A model generated the notes under the pieces. The model was not told the origin of the DNA. It worked only from the letters and a program-made list of their open reading frames with translations, and ran no database searches. From positions 2,141,797 to 2,205,796 of the forward strand of contig NC_067204.1 of the NCBI RefSeq assembly GCF_026262505.1: a DNA stretch of 64,000 nucleotides, in the 5' to 3' direction. Made by a program: the position numbers and the translations under genes. Origin of the DNA: Trichomonas vaginalis G3. Lineage: Eukaryota; Parabasalia; Trichomonadida; Trichomonadidae. Positions 38,332-47,491 of the stretch are shown here, one piece after another; within the stretch, counting starts at the first letter, position 1, and every line of letters starts with the position of its first letter.

Positions 38332-39564
38332 AATGTACAGAATAGACGTTTCAGATTTTTATGACTTCCAAGCATTCAGAAATATGTGTCCATTTGAGAC
38401 TATAACAAAGCAGTCGAGAATTTGAAACGTTTAGTCATTTATGTTGACTCTGCCCCAGAATGTTATGTCATGAAAGAATGGGATGTTGTCTTTAACAAAC
38501 CAAAGCAACAATAGTTTGAACAAGAATGTAGACAGAAACTTAAGAAAATAAAAGTTGTACAAGTTGGAATGAAGATGTTAGATGCTTGGGATATCTTATT
38601 GTCAAAGTTAGAAGATTTTTCAGTTCGAGGTATAAAGTTCTATACACCTTCTCCAAACTTCTATTCTATCTTCACTGGATATAAATACGAACAAGTAGAA
38701 TGGAAAGAAAATATTATAGAAGCTTGGTTAGACCATGTCAAAGAAATTATATGCAATGGAAACGAAAGAGTCTATGAGTATATCTTATGTTGGTTTGCAA
38801 ACATCTTACAACATCCAAGTGCTAAAAATGAAACTGCTCTCATTATAATTGGAAAACAAGGAACAGGTAAGAACACATTCTTTACAGATATCTTATGCAA
38901 ACTGTTAGAAGGTTATTCGAACCCGAATATGACAAACTTAGAAAACATCTGTGGCAAGTTTAACTCCTCAATAGAGAATATGAAACTTATAGTTTGCAAT
39001 GAACTTCAAAGTATAGATACAACAAAAGTTTTGAACTCAGATGCTTTGAAGAGTCTTATAACAGACAAAGTTGGAGTTGTTGAAAGAAAGTATAAAGACC
39101 AAAGAGTTTGTGAAAATGTTGCAAACTTCATTATGGTTTCAAACAATGCTGTTCCGATGAAGTTAGAAAGTTCTGACAGAAGATATGTAGTTGTCAGAAC
39201 GTCAGATTCTCATATGCAAGATACAGAATATTTTGACGACTTAGCAGAAACTTTGACATCTGACTTTTACAACCACTTGTTCTCATATTTCATGACATTA
39301 GATATTTCTAAGTTCAATCCAAGACAAATTCCACATACCGAAGAGAGACAAACATTGTTAGAAGCAAACAAGAGTGTATATGAACTGTTCATAGATGAAA
39401 CTGACTTTGTGTCATTAGATGAAAAGTCTTTATATGATGAATATAAACAATATTGTCAAGAATATGGTTATATGGCAGCTTCTAAACGTACATTCTTGGC
39501 AAATGTCAAAAGTCTTTTAGACGTACAGAATGGTGTATATACAAAGAAAAATTTTTCTGAGTAA
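38332..39564 (+). CDS. Polinton A part: SF3 (D5-like) helicase region
   Basis: The main frame is 38569-39564. Walker A GKQGTGKNTFFTD, then IVCNELQS (Walker B region) and FIMVSNNAVPMKLESSDRRY (motif C and Arg finger) mark a superfamily 3 helicase of the virus D5 type, which unwinds DNA for replication. A short leftover of the same region lies before it. Broken. Confidence 0.75.
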
Positions 39565-39600
39565 ATTTTAAAAAAAATATTTTTTTATCCGATAGAAAAG

Positions 39601-40020
39601 ATGACGAAATTCATCTCAGTAAACAAGTACATGTCAGGACTTAAAGAAGAACTAGACCCATTCACATATTTGAATGTTTACTTCTACCATTTTGAAAAGT
39701 CTTCATTCAGCAAAGTTTGGAACATCGAACCAGTTAAGTTTGCTATTGTGACTAAAAATGGTGCGAAATTTGAAGACTTAGACATAGAAGGTTTGTTAAC
39801 AGTCAAAGAAAGTTTTGACAGAAGGTTCTCAAACCTTAAAGAAGGCAAAGCATACAAACTTGTTATACCTTATGAACCAAAGAAGACAGACGACTATGAA
39901 TATTATGAGTCTAAAGTTGTAGAAGTTCAAGGTAAATTGGGTAAAAAGATTTTAGAGTCTAAGCCAGTGTTTACTCCTAAAGAGGAAGAGAACATTGACA
40001 TTGACCCAGAAATGTTCTAA
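39601..40020 (+). CDS. Polinton A part: small protein after the helicase
   Basis: 139 codons (MTKFISVNKYMSGLKEELD). Mixed alpha/beta composition with an acidic end (KEEENIDIDPEMF), as often seen in single-strand DNA-binding proteins; this is only a suggestion. The stop codon runs into TAAAAATAAAA. Confidence 0.55.
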   Translation: MTKFISVNKYMSGLKEELDPFTYLNVYFYHFEKSSFSKVWNIEPVKFAIVTKNGAKFEDLDIEGLLTVKESFDRRFSNLKEGKAYKLVIPYEPKKTDDYEYYESKVVEVQGKLGKKILESKPVFTPKEEENIDIDPEMF

Positions 40021-40036
40021 AAATAAAATTTTATTT

Positions 40037-40480
40037 TTACATGTCAAATTTCTTTTTCTCTGGAACTGGTTCAGGTTCTTTCTTCTCTTCTTCTTTTTTC
40101 TCTTTCTTTTCTTTCTTCTTCTTTCTGGTGGTGAGATCAAATTTCTCAGAACCATATTTATGTAAAAGTTCTTTGTCCTTTAATAGCTCATCTATTCTGT
40201 TTTCTATTTCATCTTCAAGAACAGCGCATGTGTCTTCTTTGCATTCTAAGAACTTTTGTTGGACTTCATCTTTCCAATCGGCGTCATCTCTGTCAACAAG
40301 TCTGTCATTGACAAATTTTAAGACTGCTCTTTGTAATGTTTTATGGTTCTTGTCATATTCCCAGAAACAGAACTTTAGAACAAATTCACCTTTCTTGTTT
40401 ACACTATGTAAGATTTTATGGTCGACAGATGTTTTGCTGTCAAAAAGTTTGTCCGAATATAGATAGCGAAATCGCTAGAC
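40037..40480 (-). CDS. Polinton A part: minus-strand Lys/Glu-tailed protein
   Basis: A leftward coding stretch with normal composition (for example AVLKFVNDRLVDRDDADWKDE and ENRIDELLKDKELLHKYGSE) and a Lys/Glu/Pro tail ending in KKKFDM. The plus-strand frame over the same DNA is its shadow. Broken. Confidence 0.5.
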
Positions 40481-40519
40481 ATTTTCTAAAAGATAAAAAT
40501 TTTAATTTTTCTAAAAAAT

Positions 40520-41387
40520 GTTAGAAAAAAAGTTTGCTGACATTGACAAAAAATTTGAGAATGTTTTAAAAGAACAAGAGGAAGTTAGAAAATGCTCAGA
40601 TAAAGCCTATACATGAAAGTTCTTATTTGCTCAGAATGGTATAACAGGTCTAATTGCACCACCTGGGTCGGGTAAGACTTTCACTTATCTTAAAATGGCT
40701 GCACAACAACAAGAACTAGATGAGAAGAACCCATTCTATGAGTTAGTTGTTATTTGTTCGACTTCTGGTCAATTTGACCAAACCGTCAATTCGTTCAAAG
40801 ATATTATAAAGAAGTCTAAGTTAGTATGTATAAAGGATACTGAGTTGTTAGATTGGATAAAGAAGTACCAAAGAAGAGTTTTGAAGTATAATGCTATAAA
40901 TGAGTATATAAATTCTAAGTTAAAGACCCTAATGAGGAAATGCAGAGAATATTAGAGAAGAAACACTTCAGAAACAAACAGAAAGAGATAGAATACATTT
41001 CGAAGAAATTGCAATCTTACGATTGGAAGACTTACCCTCATAGATGTCTTCTTATCTTAGATGATTTCGCCTCTCATCCTTTGTTAAAGAACAGAGAACA
41101 AGATATGTGTCGAATTCTTAAGAAGCTCAGACACTTTAACATCTCAGTTGTCATTTGTGTACAGACAGCAAAGAGTTTAAGTAAGGATGTTAAAAGAATA
41201 CTTACTGACATTACTTTTCCCCGGATTGTCCGAAGACGATTTCATGGAACTTATGAAAGAGTCCATGGCAGGTAAGTTTGACAGACATGAACTATGGGAG
41301 AAGTACAAAGTCATACAAGACCCTCATACTTCTTTCAGAATTCATATCTACGCAAACAAAGTTCAAATTGTAAAAAGTCAAGCTTGA
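40520..41387 (+). CDS. Polinton A part: genome-packaging ATPase (FtsK/A32-like)
   Basis: Walker A is GLIAPPGSGKTFTYL and Walker B is RCLLILDDFASHPLL, followed by FNISVVICVQTAKSL (sensor region). This is the A32-like packaging ATPase pattern of Polintons. Broken in a few places. Confidence 0.7.
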
Positions 41388-41406
41388 AAAATCTAAGTGT
41401 TTAGTC

Positions 41407-41586
41407 TTAGTAAGATGGTAGCTTCTTAAAGCAAATACCATTGCTGAGTTTTATGTACGTGAAGAGAAGTACAATGAATTCAATTACGAGTACAATTGCA
41501 ATGACAACTAAGGCAACTATTTTTGTCTTTTGCCAGCAAGGGTACTTCTTCTCTTCCAATGGTTCGGCAGAACTATACTCACTCAT
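41407..41586 (-). CDS. Polinton A part: small single-TM protein
   Basis: About 59 codons from the second ATG (MSEYSSAEPLEEKKYPC). A basic stretch precedes one strongly hydrophobic segment (IVALVVIAIVLVIEFIVLL). A small membrane protein like those in virus-like elements. Role unknown. Confidence 0.5.
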   Translation of the reverse strand: MSEYSSAEPLEEKKYPCWQKTKIVALVVIAIVLVIEFIVLLFTYIKLSNGICFKKLPSY

Positions 41587-41630
41587 GAGAAATGCCAAAA
41601 CGGTTTAATAGAAAAAGTGTCATTTTTTTC

Positions 41631-41820
41631 ATGTCCGAAGACTCGAAGGTGCAACACTTCCAAAATACCGACGAACTCAGAAGAGCAGCATGACAGTATT
41701 GTTCTTGACAACTTCTTTGAGTTCTCCAGGTACACCTTGGAAAATGCTGAAGAACTCCGACACAGAGAATTTGGAGAAATTGCGCTCCAATACTACCTTG
41801 ACAAACAAAGGGTAAAATAA
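41631..41820 (+). CDS. Polinton A part: small protein region
   Basis: A short gene region starting at ATG 41631, 9 nt after a TGTCATTTTTTTC initiator, with an AACGGTTTAA motif just before it. Broken. No family was recognised. Confidence 0.4.
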
Positions 41821-41855
41821 GACTAAAAACTTAACGTTTAAAAAGTGACATTTTT

Positions 41856-42056
41856 ATGAGCTCCGAGTCACCGAGAAAACTTGGTCAGATGTTAGCAGCT
41901 TACTTCCCTGAGGAGGATGGAAGCGTTACATACATCAGGTTCAAAAACAACGAACCTGGAATTGCGTACCAAATTCGCAATTACATGACCATGGAAGAGT
42001 ACGAAAGGTTTCTACAAGAGAAACCAGCTCTAAACAACTCAGAAAAGAAAGAGTAA
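41856..42056 (+). CDS. Polinton A part: 66-residue protein
   Basis: Intact small frame (MSSESPRKLGQMLAAYFPEE). Preceded by TTAACGTTTAAAAAG and TGACATTTTT, with about 9 nt from the presumed +1 to the ATG. The stop runs into TAAAAAG. Role unknown. Confidence 0.5.
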   Translation: MSSESPRKLGQMLAAYFPEEDGSVTYIRFKNNEPGIAYQIRNYMTMEEYERFLQEKPALNNSEKKE

Positions 42057-42084
42057 AAAGTTTAATTCGTAATTGTTTATTTTT

Positions 42085-42648
42085 TTACTTGTAAGGGCAA
42101 GCTGCAAGTATGAAGTCGACTATCTCCGTCTTTGTTTTGACGAGCTGGACGGCTCTTGCGAGTACGTCTGTTTTGCGGTCTCCAGCTGGTGTCTGACCTT
42201 CGTAATTGCGCATGCTCTTGAGAACTCCAACTGTAAATGGTTGTAGGATGAAGAGTCTCTCAGACTGCTTGAGGTAGTCTTCACGGTCACGAACCGAATC
42301 TGTGGTACGAGTTGAATCGGTCGATTTGAGGGAAGAGACTGAAAGCCTGTCGTCTTCCATTGGAGCTGTAGCATACTCTTTGCGTAAGCGGTTCAGACCT
42401 TCTTCGAAGTCTTGGTCTCTCTTCGATTGAGATTGGAATTGTGGGGCAGAGTTTTGCATAAACATCCAAGGGTTGGGGAAGTAAGGCATAGGCTGAGGAG
42501 GGTAGTTCGGGAAGCCTTGTGGTGGGTAGTAACCTTGAGGTGGAAATTGGTAGTAATTCGGAGGTCCTTGTTGGAACTGAGGTGCAGGGGCTGGTGCTTT
42601 AGGTTCCTCTGGTTTGGGAATGGACTCGGTTGGTGGTACGTCGGACAT
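42085..42648 (-). CDS. Polinton A part: Pro/Gln/Tyr-rich protein
   Basis: About 187 codons from ATG 42648 (MSDVPPTESIPKPEEP). The longer open frame upstream only reads the 22-bp repeats. The N-terminal half is disordered (PPQGYYPPQGF type). The C-terminal half is helical with a hydrophobic end. Divergent from the 42960 gene across the repeat-filled promoter. It may be a virion or scaffold protein. Confidence 0.55.
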   Translation of the reverse strand: MSDVPPTESIPKPEEPKAPAPAPQFQQGPPNYYQFPPQGYYPPQGFPNYPPQPMPYFPNPWMFMQNSAPQFQSQSKRDQDFEEGLNRLRKEYATAPMEDDRLSVSSLKSTDSTRTTDSVRDREDYLKQSERLFILQPFTVGVLKSMRNYEGQTPAGDRKTDVLARAVQLVKTKTEIVDFILAACPYK

Positions 42649-42651
42649 TGT

Positions 42652-42959
42652 CTTGAAACAGTACAAATATTGTTCTGAAGCAGTGCAAGTCTTGTTCTGA
42701 AGCAGTGCAAGTATTGTTCTGAAGCAGTGCAAGTATTGTTCTGAAAAAGTACAAGTATTGTTCTGAAACAGAAAATTTTTCTCACAAATTGAGAGCTTTT
42801 ACGGGAAATTTGTTCTGAAAAAGTTCAAGTCTTGTTCTGAAAAAGGACAAGTATTGTTCTGAAACAGTACAAGTATTGTTCTGAAAAAGTACAAGACTAG
42901 TTCTGAAACAGTACAAGTATTGTTCTGAAAAAGTACAAGACTAGTTCTGAAACAGAACA
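42652..42959. repeat. 22-bp direct repeats filling a divergent promoter in Polinton A
   Basis: About 12 units of a 22-bp sequence of the type GAAACAGTACAAGTATTGTTCT, in two blocks separated by about 40 bp of unrelated sequence. In the second block two unit variants partly alternate. The repeats occupy the whole space between two divergent start codons (42648 and 42960), and the ATG at 42960 lies inside the last unit. Confidence 0.75.
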
Positions 42960-43325
42960 ATGGACAACATCGAGCCATTAGATGAGGCAATTTACCTTAT
43001 AGAGATAAATGAAGTTGTTAAGCAGTACTTGGGCAAGGACAAAGCCAACATGTCCCTCGGCTTCTGGTTGTCTGGAAGAGGTGCGCTGAAAATCGAAATT
43101 GAAACCGGAATTGTCCTACAAATACCAGAAAACACTCCTGTAGACGACATAAAGGAGATGAAGAAAGAAGCTCTTCTCAAGTTCTTTGCAAAGCGCCCAT
43201 GGATACAACTTCCAAACAGAGAGAGTCCAATTCCACGAATTATACAAATTCTCAGAGCACTGTTCCACTTCTCAGGACGGCCGTTCTTCATAACCTCAGA
43301 AGGCGACATCCAACCAATTCAGTAA
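42960..43325 (+). CDS. Polinton A part: 121-residue protein
   Basis: Intact small frame (MDNIEPLDEAIYLIEINEVV). Mixed alpha/beta, with a basic C-terminal part (IIQILRALFHFSGRPFF). The stop is TAAA. Role unknown. Its start lies in the repeat-filled promoter. Confidence 0.55.
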   Translation: MDNIEPLDEAIYLIEINEVVKQYLGKDKANMSLGFWLSGRGALKIEIETGIVLQIPENTPVDDIKEMKKEALLKFFAKRPWIQLPNRESPIPRIIQILRALFHFSGRPFFITSEGDIQPIQ

Positions 43326-43352
43326 ACCTTAACGTTTAACTTCACTTTTTTT

Positions 43353-43648
43353 ATGTTTTTACTCACACTCGTACTCACCTGGTATGAGTACAATTGTTTC
43401 AACTGTGAACCTTATGTAGAAGGAATGATTGCGACTATCGCTTCGGTCGATGGATAATACGTGCTGGTTTTACAGACACTGGAAACTGTACTTCTGACAG
43501 ATGTTGTTGCGACTGTCAGATAACTGAAATTACAGACCCACCTCCCCCAAGAACTCCAACACCAACACTCAAGTTACCAGAGTCTCATGTGAAGAAGAAG
43601 CCTTCTGGTAAGTTTCTTATAGCCATCTATATGGCACGTTTAGAGTAA
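43353..43648 (+). CDS. Polinton A part: small Cys-rich secreted-type protein region
   Basis: ATG 43353 follows TTCACTTTTTTT by about 9 nt from +1, with TTAACGTTTAA before it. A hydrophobic start (MFLLTLVLTWYEYNC) and a later Cys-rich stretch suggest an exported or membrane protein. Broken. Confidence 0.4.
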
Positions 43649-43670
43649 AAACATTTTTTTCATTTTTTGA

Positions 43671-44255
43671 ATGAAGCAAGTTAAATTCGTCCCACACCAA
43701 ACTCAATGGACCGATGAAGAGTTTCAAGCTATGGTTGAAGGTGTTGAGAACGACATAGACGGCGAACTTGAAGGAGCTCAAACCACAATTGCAACCAAAA
43801 TTGCACAAGTCAAAGAAGAGATAGCTCCACTTAAAGCTACCAAAGCTACTCTTGACCTCATGGATACTTACCGTTTAGATGTCAAGAGAGGAATAAGACA
43901 ATTAAAATTAAAACTCTTAAATTACGAAGCTATACTCCAGAAGTTAGCAGAAATGAGAAGACTTTACCAGAGCTACTTACATGTAAGGGACTTACCTTCA
44001 AGCAGTCCGACCAAAGATGAATTTTCTGACATTGTCCCAATTTTGTCCGAAAGTCAGCTCAGATGTTTTGAACTGCTCCCAACATATCCAGAATATGAAC
44101 GTTTGCCTGAACTCTTCCGCAATCTCAAAAAACGTTTTTTGGTTCTCATGTTCGAAACTTTTATCGGAAGAGACAACAAACGTTCAGAAGAAGAACAAGA
44201 TATTATTTTAAACTTGTTGTATGACTTAACTGTCATAACCAGCTTTTTGAAGTAA
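43671..44255 (+). CDS. Polinton A part: helical 194-residue protein
   Basis: Intact frame (MKQVKFVPHQTQWTDEEFQA). Largely helical with a coiled-coil-like centre (TKIAQVKEEIAPLKATKATLD). Leader of 9 nt after TTCATTTTTTGA; stop TAAA. Role unknown. Confidence 0.55.
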   Translation: MKQVKFVPHQTQWTDEEFQAMVEGVENDIDGELEGAQTTIATKIAQVKEEIAPLKATKATLDLMDTYRLDVKRGIRQLKLKLLNYEAILQKLAEMRRLYQSYLHVRDLPSSSPTKDEFSDIVPILSESQLRCFELLPTYPEYERLPELFRNLKKRFLVLMFETFIGRDNKRSEEEQDIILNLLYDLTVITSFLK

Positions 44256-44287
44256 AACCGTCATTCTCAAACCACTTCATTTTTTCG

Positions 44288-44971
44288 ATGTCCGAACAAG
44301 CACCGAAGCCGAACACAATGGAAGATGTCCTTTCAAGGTTGCCAGACAAGCACCCAATTCAAATTCAAATTGCCCAATTGAAAGCTCATCTGACAAACAC
44401 CATTAAGACTCTCCAAAGTAGTCTTATGACAGAGATGACCAATCTCAAAGCCGATGTCCTCATGAACCAAGCTTCCAATGAGAAATGCCTGAACGATTTC
44501 TCAGAATCGTTGCGCAATTACGAGAGAGAGAACCGAGACCTTGCCAGACTCATCTACCGTTTCTTCGAAGAGATAGACGCCATCTGGAAGGTACTCGGAA
44601 AGGACAGAACATGCAACACCGTACTTCGTGAGTACCAAATTGAAGAAGGAATTGTCGAGGAAGAAGAGGAAGAAGAGAAACACGAAGAAGTTCCTGAAGC
44701 CGCTACATGGGCAACCCTTGTTGCCGATGACGGTTACGAAATTTCCCAACCCTACCCATACCAAATCCGCAACAAGGAGACAGGCAAGGTTCTTACCCCA
44801 GTCCTCAACAACTTGGGACACTTGAACCTGAACCTTCGGAATCGCGGTTCAATCTCCATGGGCAAGCTTGTCGCAATTCAATGGGTTCCAAATCCAGACA
44901 AGAAGACGAAGGTCAGACACATTGACGGTGACAAGCTCAACAACCGTAAGGAGAACCTCGAGTGGTTCTAA
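44288..44971 (+). CDS. Polinton A part: HNH-type endonuclease-like protein
   Basis: 227 codons. An N-terminal helical region and acidic hinge (EEEEEEKHEE) are followed by a compact domain: YQIRNKETGKVLTPV, LVAIQWVPNPDKKTKVRH, IDGDKLNNRKENLEWF. H-x-D-G-D-x-x-N-N-R-x-x-N-L-x-W is the HNH_3 signature of homing- and phage-type endonucleases. Leader of 9 nt after TTCATTTTTTCG. Codon use is more G/C-rich than in its neighbours. Confidence 0.7.
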   Translation: MSEQAPKPNTMEDVLSRLPDKHPIQIQIAQLKAHLTNTIKTLQSSLMTEMTNLKADVLMNQASNEKCLNDFSESLRNYERENRDLARLIYRFFEEIDAIWKVLGKDRTCNTVLREYQIEEGIVEEEEEEEKHEEVPEAATWATLVADDGYEISQPYPYQIRNKETGKVLTPVLNNLGHLNLNLRNRGSISMGKLVAIQWVPNPDKKTKVRHIDGDKLNNRKENLEWF

Positions 44972-45021
44972 GAGTAAAAAAATTATTTTAGGGGGAAACC
45001 CCAAGTAAATTTAAGTTTTTA

Positions 45022-45276
45022 TTTTTGGTATTCGTACCAATCTTGGAATGTGAAGACCACATCCCAACCTCTGTACGTGAGTCTTGGGTCCACGTCTAAG
45101 ACCCTTCTGTAGCAATTTCAAGCCCGAGCAAATTCAATTGTCAACCACTCGTCTCCTCTGTAGTCTTCAATCCATTCTTTGAAGAGACGGTCGAGTTCGG
45201 GCTTGGAATATCTCTTGCCTGGGTCCGAGACCAACATTTGGTTGAACTGGACGAAGCGCTCAGGGATGTACGCCAT
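45022..45276 (-). CDS. Polinton A part: small minus-strand protein region
   Basis: Starts at ATG 45276 (MAYIPERFVQFNQMLVSDPG), preceded by TGACATTTTTTTA. Acidic/aromatic composition (EEW/YRGDEW type). Broken. Role unknown. Confidence 0.4.
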
Positions 45277-45309
45277 TAAAAAAATGTCACTTTTTTTAAA
45301 ATAAATTTT

Positions 45310-46713
45310 TTATTTCATGCAATGTTTAACTATTTCACCATCTTCTTTAACACCCCAGTACTTACGCTTGGAGAGGACATGAACTTCGGTGAAAATTTTG
45401 TCCAATTTGAATTGACCCATCTTTTCACCGACCATTCCCATTTCAATGAGTTTGTTGTATCCTTCTTCGTTCGTCATGAGTGCGTCAATGTTCTCATAGT
45501 AAACCTTGACTTTGGATTTGACTTCGGAGAAGAATTTGTTGTACTCGTCAAGGACTGCTTTTGCGAACTGAGGGTAAGACCAATGTTCGACAATAGGTTT
45601 TAATGTGGTTACTAAGCCACTTTGACCTTGAGTGAATTCGTACTTCAAAACAAAAGGAGAAAACCTTTCAACAAAGTTGTCGACCTTCTCATAATGTTTA
45701 CTCTTCATCTCTTGAGGTTTCTTAATGGAATATCCCCATGTCGAATTCATAAGCAATTTGAGTGTCATTGCAAGTTTGGGGTTTGAAGCTTTCCTAATAT
45801 CATACAGTTGTTGTATGACTTTTCCAACTGTATAGTTCCTTCCCGGGAACTCACCATCTTCGTTTGGAATTCCAGTCGGAATATATTGGACAAACCTCAT
45901 GTATGCAGCGTTAAGGTCGACATAGTATATCTTTTCATCTGAGTCGAACTTGTCGCAACCAATTGGTCCAGTTTGTGGAAATTCAAGTGAGTCTCTTATC
46001 TTCTGAGAAACTTCTCCTGTTATCTCATAAACATCGTCGAAGCAACCTGTTTCATATAAAACCTTCTGACCTAACTCAGATGCTCTCCAATACAATTTGA
46101 CGTCAATTGGATGTCTCAATGGAAGTTTGTTTATAGCATCTTGAAGTTCTTGCAACCTCATTGGAAGTTCTTCTGGTTCAGGTTGGTATCCGAACATACC
46201 AACTCCTTGTGGAACTGTGTACTTCTTTTGTACTAGAACTTTGTCTGGAACAACTTTTGGTCTTGCTAACAATGAAAAGTTTGTTTCGTCTTTTGGTACA
46301 AAAGTTTCTGTCAGCTTGTCATCTGGAATTGGTTCCAACAAACCTTTCTCGAAAAGAATGTTTACAGCTCTGACAATGTTGCACTTACTTTTACCAAAGA
46401 ATGGGTTTGTAAGACTTTCGTTCAACATGAAGTGGTTGTGGACAATTACAATCTTCAACCATGGTAAGTCTTTGTCAACAACATAGTCGTCATGTGAAGA
46501 ACCTTTAGCTGTAGGTATGTTGACTCGGATATTGACATTTGCCAACGGTGCAATTTTTGCCAATTGACCTCTGAGAATGTACCTTGTCTTCACACATGAC
46601 TCAAGATACTTCATCTTCTCATCTGTAACAAGACCAGAGTTCCTGAGACATGTAAGAATACAAGGTTCATTGACAATTGTTTCAATTGAATTGTAAATTC
46701 CATACCTTGTCAA
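45310..46713 (-). CDS. Polinton A part: protein-primed family B DNA polymerase, C-terminal region
   Basis: 467 codons with polymerase palm-type motifs: YYVDLNAAYMRFVQ (motif A region), LKLLMNSTWGYSIKK (motif B, K-x3-NS-x-x-G) and YENIDALMTNEEG (motif C region). These mark the protein-primed PolB of Polintons, which copies the element's DNA. Only the C-terminal half is in this frame. Broken. Confidence 0.7.
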   Translation of the reverse strand: MTRYGIYNSIETIVNEPCILTCLRNSGLVTDEKMKYLESCVKTRYILRGQLAKIAPLANVNIRVNIPTAKGSSHDDYVVDKDLPWLKIVIVHNHFMLNESLTNPFFGKSKCNIVRAVNILFEKGLLEPIPDDKLTETFVPKDETNFSLLARPKVVPDKVLVQKKYTVPQGVGMFGYQPEPEELPMRLQELQDAINKLPLRHPIDVKLYWRASELGQKVLYETGCFDDVYEITGEVSQKIRDSLEFPQTGPIGCDKFDSDEKIYYVDLNAAYMRFVQYIPTGIPNEDGEFPGRNYTVGKVIQQLYDIRKASNPKLAMTLKLLMNSTWGYSIKKPQEMKSKHYEKVDNFVERFSPFVLKYEFTQGQSGLVTTLKPIVEHWSYPQFAKAVLDEYNKFFSEVKSKVKVYYENIDALMTNEEGYNKLIEMGMVGEKMGQFKLDKIFTEVHVLSKRKYWGVKEDGEIVKHCMK

Positions 46714-46730
46714 GTCAATGTCAGACTTAT

Positions 46731-47462
46731 TTATGAAGGGAAGTATCCAGCATGTTGTCTGACTGCTTGAGGGTTAGGTTGGTACCATTCGAACTTGACA
46801 CTTGCAATTCCTTCAATTGCATTCAAAATGTCTGAGTCGGAGTCAACCATTTGTTCTCTCTTTGTAGTCTTGAAAGCGTCAAGAAGTTTTGCGGCTGTTT
46901 GTTCATTGCCATGTGCATAGTAAATGTGACCATCCAAATCTGTTATGGTCAATCTGAGATTGTGTCCTTTCTTATTTCCGTCTTGAATTGCAGCAAGTAC
47001 TCCCATGAAGCCTTCTTTGTTCTTTCCTTCGTCAAAGTTTACTGTAAAGGTTCGACCAGATGTAATTTGACTTCTAACTTCACGATACTTTTCATATGCA
47101 TATCTTGTTCTTTCCATGGGAGCATGTGCGTCTTCACCTTTTCCTTTTTTCCTTCTCAAAGGATGCAATTGTTCGTCATGTTTCCAGTAGAATCTGGCAA
47201 AGCCGTCGTGTCCTTCAACTTGAGGTTCACTAACATCGAAAGGCATGTCCATAAGACGTTCTTCTTCTAACCTCTCTAGTCTGTTTGGATAATTGGCACG
47301 TGCTGTTTCCAAATCCATTTCGTAGCGAAGACCAGACAATTTGTCATAGACTTTTATGGGTCTTCCCTTCCTATATTTAAAATTCTTCGAAACTCTCCAA
47401 CCATATCTTTGTAACTCTGCTTTTATTCTAGCAGACTTTCTATCCATTCTATATGGGGGCAT
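46731..47462 (-). CDS. Polinton A part: basic protein region next to the polymerase
   Basis: About 243 codons from the ATG at 47462 (MPPYRMDRKSARIKAELQ). A basic N-terminal part, then a globular part (RTFTVNFDEGKNKEGFMGV). Its place directly upstream of the polymerase region, on the same strand, suits the N-terminal/terminal-protein side of Polinton polymerases. That is inference. Confidence 0.5.
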   Translation of the reverse strand: MPPYRMDRKSARIKAELQRYGWRVSKNFKYRKGRPIKVYDKLSGLRYEMDLETARANYPNRLERLEEERLMDMPFDVSEPQVEGHDGFARFYWKHDEQLHPLRRKKGKGEDAHAPMERTRYAYEKYREVRSQITSGRTFTVNFDEGKNKEGFMGVLAAIQDGNKKGHNLRLTITDLDGHIYYAHGNEQTAAKLLDAFKTTKREQMVDSDSDILNAIEGIASVKFEWYQPNPQAVRQHAGYFPS

Positions 47463-47491
47463 TTTTATAAAAAAAAAAAATATTTTTTTCT

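Noticed and set aside
40041-40466. plus-strand Ser/Phe-rich 141-codon frame
   Set aside because: The minus strand has normal protein composition over the same DNA; this frame is its shadow.
42412-42678. 88-codon Trp/Arg-rich plus-strand frame
   Set aside because: Antisense of the Pro/Gln/Tyr-rich Polinton protein.
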